DNA from: Fibrobacter succinogenes
GTDB lineage: Bacteria; Fibrobacterota; Fibrobacteria; Fibrobacterales; Fibrobacteraceae
Length of the DNA: 64,000 bases
Assembly (NCBI GenBank): GCA_902779055.1
Contig: CACZAD010000010.1
Coordinates: forward strand, 1 to 64,000
Direction: 5' to 3'
Positions 16,160-25,696 of the stretch are shown piece by piece. The notes beneath the pieces are model-generated. The model worked only from the letters and a program-made list of their open reading frames with translations, ran no database searches and was not told where the DNA came from. Position numbers and translations under genes: made by a program. Every line of letters starts with the position of its first letter. The stretch's first letter is position 1.

Positions 16160-17521
16160 ATGAAATCCTACAAGTCCCTTATCCTTACGGCTGCACTCGG
16201 CTTGATGCTTACTGGTTGCGGCGATGATTCTGGTTCCAATGCCCCGGCTGATGAACCGAAAAGCTCTTCGTCTGTAGAAAAGACCGCAAAGAGTTCTTCT
16301 TCTGTCAAAAAGGAAAACAAGAGCTCTTCTTCCTCTGCAAAGGTCAGCAGTTCTTCTGCGAAGTCCAGCTCTTCTTCTTCGAAGAAAGAAGAAAAGAGTT
16401 CTTCTTCTGTTAAGGAAGAACAGAAGTATGTCATTTCCTTTATGATGGATGCATCTCAGTTTGTTGGCGTCACTACGCTTTCTGCAGACCAGTCCAAGGT
16501 TGTCAAGAACTTTGTTGAAGCTCCGAACTCGGGTTCTGTCGCTTACTTTGATGGCTCTGTTTACATTCTTGCAACAGATAACGCCATGAACAGCACGCTT
16601 TCCCGTTACGAAGTCAAGGACGGCAAGATGGCTGACAAGCCTGTTGCTACGGCCAAGTTTACGGGCACGAACGCTATCGTGATGAAGATTGTCGATAAGA
16701 ATAAGATGTATGTCGAACATTCTTTTGGTGATGGCATTACGGCTCTTGACCCGAAAACACTCAAGACGACTGCAAACATCGATCTTTCCAGCTATTTGGA
16801 AGAAGGTGCCATGACTACGGTTCCGTGTTCTGCGGTCATTCGCGATGGCAAGATGTACGTTGCCTTGCTACAGCTTGTTGATCCGAATGCGATGATTGTC
16901 GGCCCGCGAGGCTCTGTTGCTGTTATCGACGTTAAGACTGACAAGGTTGAAAAAATCATTAATGAAGATTTGACCGCTGCAGTCGGCTATCTTGACGATA
17001 TGAACAATACGGGTGCATTTGTTGATGAAAACGGTGACATTTACTTCTATTCTGACGCATCTCTCGGTGTTGCCGAAGGCCAGAAGGAAGGCTTTGTCCG
17101 CATCAAGAAGGGCGAAACCGAATTTGACAAGGATTGGGTGTTCCATTTGAATGATGCTGAATACAATGGCAAGAAGACCAACAGTAATTACTTGATGTCT
17201 GGCGGTGCCTATTTGGGCAATGGCGAATTCCTCGGCTTCTTTGGTAGCTTTGAAGACCGCACTAACTACAATAACTACGAATGGGAATTCGTTGTCATTA
17301 ACCTTTACAAGAAGACTATCAAGAAACTTGATTTGAGCCCGACGATTCCGTGGTTTGCTCCGTCTATCCATTTGGATGCTGATGGCAAGAGCGCTGTGCT
17401 TGGCCATGCTGACAAGAAGGGCGGTGCCATCTACCGTTATGACATTGCTTCTGGCAAGGTCAAGAAGGAAATGGACGTGACTACGGGAACGGCTTACTAT
17501 ATCGTTCCGGTTCAGGACTAA
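16160..17521 (+). CDS. Surface-type lipoprotein with Ser-rich linker and propeller-like body (DUF4374/XusB-like), receptor partner 2
   Basis: The 453-residue product has a signal peptide with lipobox LTGC (Cys about 20), then a linker of about 70 residues made of repeated KSSSS blocks, a style common in Fibrobacter secreted proteins. From about residue 95 it is homologous to the lipoprotein at 7897, with IDLSSYLEEGA, VALLQLVDPN, VAVIDVKTDKVE and GETEFDKDW. The linker would lift the binding domain off the outer membrane. It follows receptor 2, the reverse order of the first pair (lipoprotein first). The likely role is capturing an iron complex for the receptor. Functional name is by resemblance; the propeller fold is inferred from repeated short strands. 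Confidence 0.7.
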   Translation: MKSYKSLILTAALGLMLTGCGDDSGSNAPADEPKSSSSVEKTAKSSSSVKKENKSSSSSAKVSSSSAKSSSSSSKKEEKSSSSVKEEQKYVISFMMDASQFVGVTTLSADQSKVVKNFVEAPNSGSVAYFDGSVYILATDNAMNSTLSRYEVKDGKMADKPVATAKFTGTNAIVMKIVDKNKMYVEHSFGDGITALDPKTLKTTANIDLSSYLEEGAMTTVPCSAVIRDGKMYVALLQLVDPNAMIVGPRGSVAVIDVKTDKVEKIINEDLTAAVGYLDDMNNTGAFVDENGDIYFYSDASLGVAEGQKEGFVRIKKGETEFDKDWVFHLNDAEYNGKKTNSNYLMSGGAYLGNGEFLGFFGSFEDRTNYNNYEWEFVVINLYKKTIKKLDLSPTIPWFAPSIHLDADGKSAVLGHADKKGGAIYRYDIASGKVKKEMDVTTGTAYYIVPVQD

Positions 17522-17590
17522 TGGCGTAGTTCAAAAAATTAGACTCCTACACCTCTTCTATAAATCCAGACTCCCATAGAAGAAAGACAA

Positions 17591-17638
17591 GTATGGCGTG
17601 CCAATTGTTGATTCAAGCGGTGCGCCATATTTTTTTTT
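17591..17638 (+). terminator. Terminator after receptor 2 / lipoprotein 2 operon
   Basis: Stem GTATGGCGTGCC with GGTGCGCCATAT around a 15-base loop, then nine T residues. It resembles the terminator after feoB, including the preceding CCAGACTCCCATAGAAGA. Confidence 0.85.
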
Positions 17639-17659
17639 AGGTAAAAGCTGGACAAGTGT

Positions 17660-17692
17660 AAAAAAAGAAGCGCCGGACGGATGTCCGACGCT
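17660..17692 (-). terminator. Terminator at the end of the NRPS operon
   Basis: On the minus strand AGCGTCGGACATCCGTCCGG and CGCT fold into a stem of about ten pairs, followed by TCTTTTTTTAC. It lies 22 bases past the last NRPS stop codon. T residues on the other side mean it may also work rightward. Confidence 0.85.
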
Positions 17693-17713
17693 GTTTTTTC
17701 TCAGGAGAGGATG

Positions 17714-20700
17714 TTAGTGGATAATGTCTATGAACTCCTTGATGTTCTTGGCTTGAAGGATCTGGTCGATGCTCACGGTTTTCTTGAGATCCAGCGCAAT
17801 CTTGTCGACGAGTTTCATCAAGGTGATGGAATCTCCTCCGATGGAGTAGAAGTCGTCATTCAAAGAGATGCCCGGATTTTCAAAAACGCTCTGCCAAATT
17901 TCAAGCATTGCTTTTTCTTCGTCCGTGATGTTCTCGTTTGCTGTTGCGTTGGTTGCATTCTGTGTGGCCGCTGCAATAGGGGCTTCTGGAATCGGGAGCT
18001 GCTTTTTGTCGACCTTGCCGTTTGCGGAAAGCGGGAATGAATCCATCGTGATGACTCGCGATGGAACCATATAGCCAGTGAGCGTCTTGGAAATTTCCGC
18101 CTTGATGGTGCTTTCAGCGTTTTTGATGTTTGCGCCGAGAACATAAGCGATAATCTGCTTGCCGCTGCCCGGAACGTCCTTGAGTGCTGCGACGGCGCGT
18201 GTGACGAGCCCTGTATGCATAATCGCGGCTTCGATTTCTCCTAGCTCGATGCGGAAACCGTTGAGCTTGATTTGGGTGTCAGATCGTCCGAGGAATTCGA
18301 TAAAGCCTTCAGTCTTGAGCTTGCCCAAATCTCCGGTGCGGTAGATGCGGCCGAGTTGTGGATGCTTGATGAATGCCTTGTTTGTTTTTTCGGGATCGTT
18401 GTTGTAGCCCTTCGCAAGACCGATGCCGCCGATGTAGAGGTCGCCTTGAACTTCTGGCGGGCAAAGCTTCAAATCTTCATCGAGAACATAGAATGTCTGG
18501 TTCTTCATCGGGTAGCCATAAGGCACACAATCCCATTCCGGACGCACTTCGCTAAACGGGTAGATGATGGACCAGATGGCCGCTTCGGTTGCGCCTCCGA
18601 GGCTGATGAGGTCTGCTGTGCAACCTGCGTTCTTTGCGGTCGTGCAGATGTCGAGCGGGATGCGGTCGCCAGAAAGGAGAACCTTGTGGAGCGAAAGCTT
18701 GCTGGAATCGTTTGCAGAAATGCGATGCTTCATCGCCATGTCGAAAAGGACAGGAACGGAATTCCAAACGGTCACGTTTTGCGTGGTGAGAATTTGGCAG
18801 ACTTCACTCATATTGCGGGCGTCACTGACCAATGCGAGCTTCGCGCCTCTACTGAGCGCTCCGAAAATGTCGTAGACAGAGAGGTCGAAACAGATCGATG
18901 AAATGCCGATGAGCGTGTCGTTTCCGTTTATGGACAGGCGCTCATTGACGTCGATGATGGTGTTCGCCGTTGCTCCGTGTTGCATAATGACGCCCTTGGG
19001 TTTTCCGGTGCTGCCCGAAGTGTAGATGATGTAGGCTTCGTCTTCAGGGGTGTTCGTTATGGGGTGCGGCTTGTCGCTGCAGTTCTGGATTCTGTTGGAT
19101 TCGAGGTATGACTTTTTCAAGAGACATTTGCAGTTGCCGTCTTGCATGATGAAGTCTACGCGTTCCTTTGGATACGAAACATCGACCGGAACATAAACGG
19201 CTCCCGCCTTGAGAATGCCGAGAATGCTTGCGATTGTTTCGGGGATGCGTTCGCCGAGTACAGCGATGCGATCGCCACGGATGACGCCTTTCTCTTGCAG
19301 GTGATTTGCAATGCGGTTGGAGAGGCTATCGAGTTCGGCGTATGTGAGCGAAGATTCCTTCCCGACAACGGCTATGTGATCCTTAAATGATTGCATAGCG
19401 CTATTGACGAGCCCGTGCAAAGTCTGTTTTGGTGCGGGCTTGACTTCGGGATTGTAACGTTCCCAAACCAGGTTGATTTCCGGGAAACAGGTTTCGTGTT
19501 CGCCATTGGCGATATAGCGGATGTTCTCGACAAAGTCGTGGAACATCTGGTCGATAATTGCCGGGTCGAAAATTTCCTTGACGACATCCCATGTCACGTA
19601 GAGCTTTTTGCCCATTTCGGCGATTTGGTTGTCGATGAAAATTTGCGGAGTCTGCGAAATGGAGTAGCGTAATTTGCCGAGAACTTCGTAATAGTTTTCG
19701 GGAGCGTCAAACAAGACGCATGTGAATACCACTGGCAAAATGGCCTTGCCGAATTGATTCTTGGATTTTGCCAATTCGCGCATAATTTCGGTGCCGTCAT
19801 AAGACAAGTGGTCAAGACCATCGACGATGCGATTCTGCACGTCGGCGGCCTGCTTCCACAAATTGTCTTTGTTCATCGAAAGTGCAAGCGGTAAGAGCTT
19901 GGTAAAGTCGCCGATGATCTTTTCGACATCCTTGTGGAACGGCTTGCGTTCGAATGCCGTCAGGTTCAGCACCATGTCGCGCTGGTTGCTCCAACGAGAA
20001 AGAACCTTGGCGTAGATTGTGCAGAGGAGCGACGATGGCGAAATGCGGTGTGCCTTGGCGACTTCCTTGAACTTGGACCAAGTCTTTTTGCAAATGACAT
20101 CTTGCTTTCGCGTGATGGTGTACTCGGTACAATTCGAAACCTTCTGTGCCAAAGGAACGTGCGGGTACTCAGGGAATTGTGGCAAGCGCTCCATCCAATA
20201 GGCTTTGTCTTCTTCGTAACGCTTTTCATCACGGCTGTGCGACAGGTCTCGGATGTAGCGTTCGTAAGAATAGCCAATGCGTTCTTCGAAAGGCTGCTTG
20301 CGTAAAATGCGCCCCAGATCCGAGAAAAAAATTTGCATGCTGTCGCCATCGCAGACCATCAAATCGAAACTCACAAAGACAATGCGGTTCGTGTCACCGT
20401 AATCGATGGCCTTGAATGTAAAGAGCGGCCATTGGTCATGCTTGTAGATGTGATGTGACAGTTCGTTGCGGATTTTTAGTGCCTCGTTTTCGCGCTCTGC
20501 GGCGGTGCAGTGGACAACTTCGATTTTGTAATCGGGAACTTCGGTCAGGACTTTTTGCGTGCCGTTCGGAAGGAATATGGCCCTGAAGGCGTCGTGCTTT
20601 TTGACGACTTTCCGGATGGCGTTCTCGATATCTGCAATGGAGTATTGCGAATCAATTTCGAAATAATAGTGGGCATTGTATTTGCCGAGTTCAAAATGGT

Positions 20701-23700
20701 CGTTGCGTCCGTTCAGATAGGCGAGCTGAACGCCTGTCATCGGGAATTCTGCACCCTTGCCCGAAACGCCCGTGTCTGCATTTTGCGTCTCGTCGGTTTC
20801 GTTCTTGGAGACGATTTTATCTTCGACGGATTCTGCAAATTCCTTTGCATTTTGGGTATTCAATACGGAAACGAAAGGAATGCGGATGCCAAATTTTTGA
20901 TCAATGCGCTGGGCGATGCGTTGCGCCTTGATGGAATCGCCACCGAGTTCAAAGAAGTCTAAATTGCAGTCGATTTCTTTAAGGTCGAGGACGGATTTCC
21001 AAATGTCGATGATGGCTGATTGTGTTTCGGTGAGAACGACGGGAGATTTTACCTCGACACTTTCGGTGGTGCTTGCGGAAAGCGTTTGCAAAAGCGATTT
21101 GCGGTCGAGCTTTCCGTTTGAAGAAAGTGGCATTTTGTCCAGGTGGACGAACCGGTGCGGCACCATATAGGTGGGCAAGAACTGAGAAAGTTCCTTTTTG
21201 AAAACTTCCTTGTCTGTTGGCATTCCGGTATAGAAGGCGACGATATGCTTGCTCGGATCCAAAAGGACGATGGAGGCGTCAACCTGTTCCAGCGAATTCA
21301 TTCGTTGTTCGATTTCGCCAAGCTCGATGCGGTAACCGCCGACTTTGACCTGGTTGTCCTTGCGACCGAGGAATACGACGTATCCGTTTGACGAAAATTT
21401 CCCGAAGTCTCCGGTCTTGTAAATTCGGCCAAATCGAGGATGGTCGATAAATGCTGCTTTTGTCTTTTCTTCGCTGTTGGCGTAGCCTTGCGCAACGCCT
21501 ATGCCGCCGATGTAGATTTCGCCTTGAATTTCGGGCGGGCATATTTCAAGAGATTCGTTCAGGACGTAAATCGTCTGGTTTGCAAGCGGGTAACCGTAAG
21601 GAATGCTTTGCCAGCTAGGTTCGACGTGAACGATCGGGAAATAGATCGACCAGATGGAAGCTTCTGTTGCGCCGCCCAGGCTGTAGATTTTTGCATCGGG
21701 GAAATGCTTGTGGATCCGTGCAGGGAGCGAAACAGGAATCCAGTCGCCGCTCATGAGGACGTTTTTCAATTCATGGTTGACGTAGGTTTCGTCGAGGCTG
21801 TCGATGAATAGTTCCATGCCGGCCGGCACAGAATTCCACAGGATGTTCTTGGATGAATCTACGAATCGCTTGATTTCGTCGGTTTCGCGGATGTCCTTTG
21901 CGATGTCGAGTTCTGCGCCCGCAATCAGGGAACCGAAAAGGTCGTAGACGGAGAGGTCGAAACAGTACGAAGAAAGCCCGAGAATGGATGCGCTTTCGTT
22001 GACTCCCATGCGCTCGTTGATGTCGAGAATCGTATTCATCATAGCCGCATAAGAAATCGAAACTCCTTTGGGGACGCCGGTACTGCCGGAGGTGTAGATG
22101 ACGTATGCTGTTGCGTCGAGATTTTGATTTGGCTCAAAGTCGGCGCGTTCGCGAGTCGGAGCTTCTACGAGTTTTTGCGGATTGACGAGCAACTTGCAGT
22201 TGGAATTCTTGACAATATATTCCTTGCGGTCTTCGGGCCATTTGTCGTCAACGGGGATGTATGTGGCTCCTACGCCCATCACGGCAAGGATGGCGATGAC
22301 TGTCGAAAAATTCTTTTGCGAAAGAACGGCTATTGAATCGTTGCAAGTGACGCCCTGCGTTTTGAGCATGTACATCGCTTTGCGCACGGAATCTTCGAGT
22401 TCGCCGTATGTCATTGTGGTCATGACGCCGTTCTTGAGCGCAATGCGGCCAGGGAACTTTTTGAAGGATTCTTGCAGATGGGCAATGGGGTGCTTGATGT
22501 CGAATTCTTTTTGAGTCGAGTTGTAGGCGATGACTCTTTCTTCGAAATGCGGAGCCTGCACGGTGCATTCGCCAGTCTTCGAAAACGCTTCGATGCTTTC
22601 GCTGTAGTAGCTGAACATTTCGTCGATGGTGTTTGGGGTAAATATCTTTTCGAGATAGTCCCAACAAATCATCAAAGAACCATCGTGTGTTTTGCAAATC
22701 TGATTGTCGATGCTGACTTGTGATGTTTGCGACTGGACGTACGAAACTTGCAAATCTTTGGCTTCGGGGAGCCTTCCGAAAAGCATGCTCGTGAAAACGA
22801 TTGGCATGGGATTTTCGTTGTCGATTTGCTTTTGACGGATGAGGTCACGGATGACTTCGACGCCTTCGTAGGCGCTATGGTCGATTCGTTCGTACATCCG
22901 GTCTCGAATGGACTGCAATGATTCGCGGAGTGGCAAATGAGCGATCTGTGCGCTATCGAAGTCAAAGATGACATTGCTCGTGTAATCGCCGATGATGTAG
23001 TTCATTCCCTCTACGCCGTAGGGGCGGTTGAGCATCGTGATGTTGACGGAAAATTTCTCACTTTCGCTGAATCGTGCAAGTGTCTTGAGGTAAAGATAGA
23101 ATAGGACTACGCTGGAGGTGACGCCGTTTTTACGGGCGATGATTTCCATATTGCGGAGAGCGTCCTTGCTGAATACCTTTTGCTTGCGCTTGCAGATGTT
23201 GGCTTCGTTATTACGCGACGCTGTAACGGGGAGCTTGGGGGCGGCGGGAATGTCTGCTTCGAGCTTGTGCCAAAATTCTGCATCGCTATCGTGCTTGGCG
23301 TTGTCCTTGCGCGATTTGATCCATTCCACATAATCCGGGTTCGATTCAAAATCGAATTCTGGAAGTTTGCCTTCATGATAAAGCATCAGGAATTCCGATG
23401 CGAGCCCCTGGGCGCTCAGCCCGTCTATAAACATAAGCTCCAAATCGACGGTGGCGATGTTACGCTTTTCGGTAGAGATGTTTGTAATTTCAAAGAGAGG
23501 CCACTTGCCGAGATCACGCATTTGTGTTTGTGCCTGCAAACGTTTTTCGTCAAGGATATTCTTGAGGTCGCATTCGGAAACGCAGGTGCGTTCGATCTTA
23601 AAATTCTTGCAAATGTCTTCGGCAAGAATGCACTGGTTTTCGTCTTCAACGAATGCACGAAGGGCTTCGTGTTTCTTGATCAGCGTGCGGAAGCATTCTT

Positions 23701-24070
23701 CGGCCTTGTCGATGTCCAAAGAATGTTCCACTTCAAAATAGATGTGCGTGGAGTTTACAGACCCGTGAAAGTTTTGCTCTCTCCCAAGTCTGTAAGACTG
23801 CTGCATTGGTGTTAAGGGGATTTTTTTTTCGACTTCGGCACCTTTGCCGAGCTTTTCCTGAATCTTGTCGACCAGGTCGCCGATGGTCTCCGCCTTGACC
23901 AAATCGAGCATCCCGAATTCTATGCTGAGCTTGTTCTTGACTTCTCCCAGGAATCGGAACATTTGGATGGAGTCTTCGAAAACTTCGTAGAGGGATGTAT
24001 CTGTTTGGACGTTCTGCTTTAAAATTTGATTGACAATTTCGAGAATTTCTTTTTGCGAAAATTGCGACAT
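17714..24070 (-). CDS. Non-ribosomal peptide synthetase: ACP-Cy-A-PCP-Cy-A-PCP, both modules for cysteine
   Basis: The 2118-residue protein has an N-terminal carrier domain (Ser about 33 in FEDSIQ), Cy1 (about 75-500), A1 (core A3 YTSGSTG near 657), PCP (Ser about 1043 in GGDSIK), Cy2 (about 1100-1540), A2 (YTSGSTG near 1682) and a last PCP (Ser about 2078 in GGDSIT). Both A domains read D-L-Y-N-L-S-L-I-W-K at the specificity positions, the cysteine code of HMWP2/PchE/PchF. Cy2 has intact DLMVCDGDS (DxxxxDxxS); in Cy1 the first Asp is Glu (ELMFIDGLS). Domain order is that of HMWP2, so it would load a starter acid and add two cysteines as thiazolines. It lacks a release domain and hands on to another subunit. 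Last gene of the operon, 9 bases after the acyl-AMP ligase. Confidence 0.95.
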   Translation of the reverse strand: MSQFSQKEILEIVNQILKQNVQTDTSLYEVFEDSIQMFRFLGEVKNKLSIEFGMLDLVKAETIGDLVDKIQEKLGKGAEVEKKIPLTPMQQSYRLGREQNFHGSVNSTHIYFEVEHSLDIDKAEECFRTLIKKHEALRAFVEDENQCILAEDICKNFKIERTCVSECDLKNILDEKRLQAQTQMRDLGKWPLFEITNISTEKRNIATVDLELMFIDGLSAQGLASEFLMLYHEGKLPEFDFESNPDYVEWIKSRKDNAKHDSDAEFWHKLEADIPAAPKLPVTASRNNEANICKRKQKVFSKDALRNMEIIARKNGVTSSVVLFYLYLKTLARFSESEKFSVNITMLNRPYGVEGMNYIIGDYTSNVIFDFDSAQIAHLPLRESLQSIRDRMYERIDHSAYEGVEVIRDLIRQKQIDNENPMPIVFTSMLFGRLPEAKDLQVSYVQSQTSQVSIDNQICKTHDGSLMICWDYLEKIFTPNTIDEMFSYYSESIEAFSKTGECTVQAPHFEERVIAYNSTQKEFDIKHPIAHLQESFKKFPGRIALKNGVMTTMTYGELEDSVRKAMYMLKTQGVTCNDSIAVLSQKNFSTVIAILAVMGVGATYIPVDDKWPEDRKEYIVKNSNCKLLVNPQKLVEAPTRERADFEPNQNLDATAYVIYTSGSTGVPKGVSISYAAMMNTILDINERMGVNESASILGLSSYCFDLSVYDLFGSLIAGAELDIAKDIRETDEIKRFVDSSKNILWNSVPAGMELFIDSLDETYVNHELKNVLMSGDWIPVSLPARIHKHFPDAKIYSLGGATEASIWSIYFPIVHVEPSWQSIPYGYPLANQTIYVLNESLEICPPEIQGEIYIGGIGVAQGYANSEEKTKAAFIDHPRFGRIYKTGDFGKFSSNGYVVFLGRKDNQVKVGGYRIELGEIEQRMNSLEQVDASIVLLDPSKHIVAFYTGMPTDKEVFKKELSQFLPTYMVPHRFVHLDKMPLSSNGKLDRKSLLQTLSASTTESVEVKSPVVLTETQSAIIDIWKSVLDLKEIDCNLDFFELGGDSIKAQRIAQRIDQKFGIRIPFVSVLNTQNAKEFAESVEDKIVSKNETDETQNADTGVSGKGAEFPMTGVQLAYLNGRNDHFELGKYNAHYYFEIDSQYSIADIENAIRKVVKKHDAFRAIFLPNGTQKVLTEVPDYKIEVVHCTAAERENEALKIRNELSHHIYKHDQWPLFTFKAIDYGDTNRIVFVSFDLMVCDGDSMQIFFSDLGRILRKQPFEERIGYSYERYIRDLSHSRDEKRYEEDKAYWMERLPQFPEYPHVPLAQKVSNCTEYTITRKQDVICKKTWSKFKEVAKAHRISPSSLLCTIYAKVLSRWSNQRDMVLNLTAFERKPFHKDVEKIIGDFTKLLPLALSMNKDNLWKQAADVQNRIVDGLDHLSYDGTEIMRELAKSKNQFGKAILPVVFTCVLFDAPENYYEVLGKLRYSISQTPQIFIDNQIAEMGKKLYVTWDVVKEIFDPAIIDQMFHDFVENIRYIANGEHETCFPEINLVWERYNPEVKPAPKQTLHGLVNSAMQSFKDHIAVVGKESSLTYAELDSLSNRIANHLQEKGVIRGDRIAVLGERIPETIASILGILKAGAVYVPVDVSYPKERVDFIMQDGNCKCLLKKSYLESNRIQNCSDKPHPITNTPEDEAYIIYTSGSTGKPKGVIMQHGATANTIIDVNERLSINGNDTLIGISSICFDLSVYDIFGALSRGAKLALVSDARNMSEVCQILTTQNVTVWNSVPVLFDMAMKHRISANDSSKLSLHKVLLSGDRIPLDICTTAKNAGCTADLISLGGATEAAIWSIIYPFSEVRPEWDCVPYGYPMKNQTFYVLDEDLKLCPPEVQGDLYIGGIGLAKGYNNDPEKTNKAFIKHPQLGRIYRTGDLGKLKTEGFIEFLGRSDTQIKLNGFRIELGEIEAAIMHTGLVTRAVAALKDVPGSGKQIIAYVLGANIKNAESTIKAEISKTLTGYMVPSRVITMDSFPLSANGKVDKKQLPIPEAPIAAATQNATNATANENITDEEKAMLEIWQSVFENPGISLNDDFYSIGGDSITLMKLVDKIALDLKKTVSIDQILQAKNIKEFIDIIH

Positions 24071-24079
24071 GGAATCTCC

Positions 24080-25696
24080 TTAGATTTTACCTTCTTTGTA
24101 GGCGGCGTACAGCTTTTCCTTGGCTATTTTCCCGGTTCCCGTAAGCACCAGCGATTTGAGCGGGATGACTTCTTTGAGGCCAAAACCCATTTCCGAGAAG
24201 ACGAAATCCTTGAGGGAACGGGTATTCACTTTTTCGGGTTCGCCATATTCAACGAAGAGGTAGATGTAATTTGTAGAAGCGGCGGAATCGTTTACGCCGC
24301 AGGCGGCGCAGCGGTAGCCGAATTTGGAGGTGACGACTTGTTCGATATCACGCAAGTAAATGTTCTTGCCGTGAATGAAGAACATATCCTTTTTGCGACC
24401 CACGACGTACAGAAGGCCGTTGCTCAAAAAGCCGAGATCGCCTGTGTCGAGCCAACCGTCAACAAACATATCCGAAGAATCCTTGTTCAGGTAGCCGGTG
24501 CAGATGTAGTCGCTGAACACCTGGATGCTTCCTACGGTGTTGTCGGAGAGAACACGGTTTTCATCGTCGCAGATGCGGATCTGCATTCCGGGAATCGGGC
24601 GTCCCTGGCACACGATGTCCTTTGCGTTTTCCCGGAGCCCCTTCATATCAAAATCAATACCTGACGTGACCTTGTTTATGTCGAGTTCGGGGTATTCGTG
24701 ATCCATGTTGAATGTCACGGCGCCCAATGCTTCGGTAAGGCCGTAAAGCGGAACGATGGCGTGTTCGTGCATTCCGAATTCGCCCATCTTTTTGACGAAA
24801 TCGTTAAAGACTTTTTTGGAGAGTGGCTCGCCACCGTTCAAGATGAAGTCGATGCAGGATAGATCCCATTTTTCACTGCCGTCCAGCGCCTTCAAAAGGA
24901 GAGGGTAGGCGAAATTCGGGGCTGATGTCTTTGTGGCGCGGGTCTTGCTGACGGCATCGAACCAGGATTTTGGATTCTGGATGAATTCTGCGGCATCCAT
25001 GTGGACTGCGCCTGTCTTGTAGTACATCGGAATCGTGATGAGGGTGACAATTCCGAAGGCGTGTTCTAGCGGAAGCCACTGTAGCCACGTGTCCTTGGAA
25101 CTTGTTTTGAGCGCTATGTTCAAATTCTTGAGCATCAGGAGGAACCTTTCGTTAGTCATTATGACGCCCTTGGGGTCCGATGTGCTTCCCGATGAATAAA
25201 GTACAAGTGCGAGAGCCTTCGGATCGACATCGACGTAATCGATCTTGTTTGGCAAATCCTGCGGAATTTGTGTGATTTCTTCGGGAACGATGATTAAACG
25301 TTTGTTGTCGCATGCCTTCCAGAAGAACTTGATGAATTCGGCTGTTTCTGTGTCGGCGATGATGGCTGCATTGGGGTTGTCGCTTGCAACGCGGATTAAA
25401 CGGGTCACGTGATCTTTGCTGCGTGCCGCTGTCAAGAATACAGGGGCGATTCCCATGCTCAATAGCGCAAAGAAATTTCCCATAAAAGCTTTTTTAGAAG
25501 CTCCGTTAATTTGGAAAATGACCATATCGCCTTGCTTTAGCCCGGCCTTTTCGAAGGTATGTCGTGCGCAGAGAATACGGGTCTTGAGTTCTGTTTTTGA
25601 AAAGTTAGTGGCGATACCATTTTTCATTAAGATGATGCGAGAATCGCATTCGAGGTATTCCTTCAATTTCTGGTTAAGCGAAGGCAAATTTTCCAT
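24080..25696 (-). CDS. Acyl-AMP ligase (FAAL-like), starter-loading enzyme
   Basis: A 538-residue stand-alone adenylating enzyme: P-loop YSSGSTSDPKGV (about residues 167-178), aromatic/His motif WLPLEHAFG, A5-like PLYGLTEALG, A7/A8 GWLDTGDLG and GRKKDMFFIHGKNIYLRDIEQ, and a C-terminal catalytic Lys region GTGKIAKEKL. The A8 wording GKNIY..DIE is typical of fatty acyl-AMP ligases and unlike salicyl/2,3-dihydroxybenzoyl-AMP ligases such as YbtE, PchD or EntE, whose P-loop reads SGGTTG.PKLI. It lies directly before the NRPS whose first domain is a free carrier protein, so it most likely activates the starter acid for that carrier. The acid itself cannot be read. It overlaps the PPTase gene by 23 bases. 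Confidence 0.85.
   Translation of the reverse strand: MENLPSLNQKLKEYLECDSRIILMKNGIATNFSKTELKTRILCARHTFEKAGLKQGDMVIFQINGASKKAFMGNFFALLSMGIAPVFLTAARSKDHVTRLIRVASDNPNAAIIADTETAEFIKFFWKACDNKRLIIVPEEITQIPQDLPNKIDYVDVDPKALALVLYSSGSTSDPKGVIMTNERFLLMLKNLNIALKTSSKDTWLQWLPLEHAFGIVTLITIPMYYKTGAVHMDAAEFIQNPKSWFDAVSKTRATKTSAPNFAYPLLLKALDGSEKWDLSCIDFILNGGEPLSKKVFNDFVKKMGEFGMHEHAIVPLYGLTEALGAVTFNMDHEYPELDINKVTSGIDFDMKGLRENAKDIVCQGRPIPGMQIRICDDENRVLSDNTVGSIQVFSDYICTGYLNKDSSDMFVDGWLDTGDLGFLSNGLLYVVGRKKDMFFIHGKNIYLRDIEQVVTSKFGYRCAACGVNDSAASTNYIYLFVEYGEPEKVNTRSLKDFVFSEMGFGLKEVIPLKSLVLTGTGKIAKEKLYAAYKEGKI

Noticed and set aside
24080..25696. Salicyl-AMP or 2,3-dihydroxybenzoate-AMP ligase
   Set aside because: The P-loop and A8 motif read as in fatty acyl-AMP ligases and not SGGTTG.PKLI.
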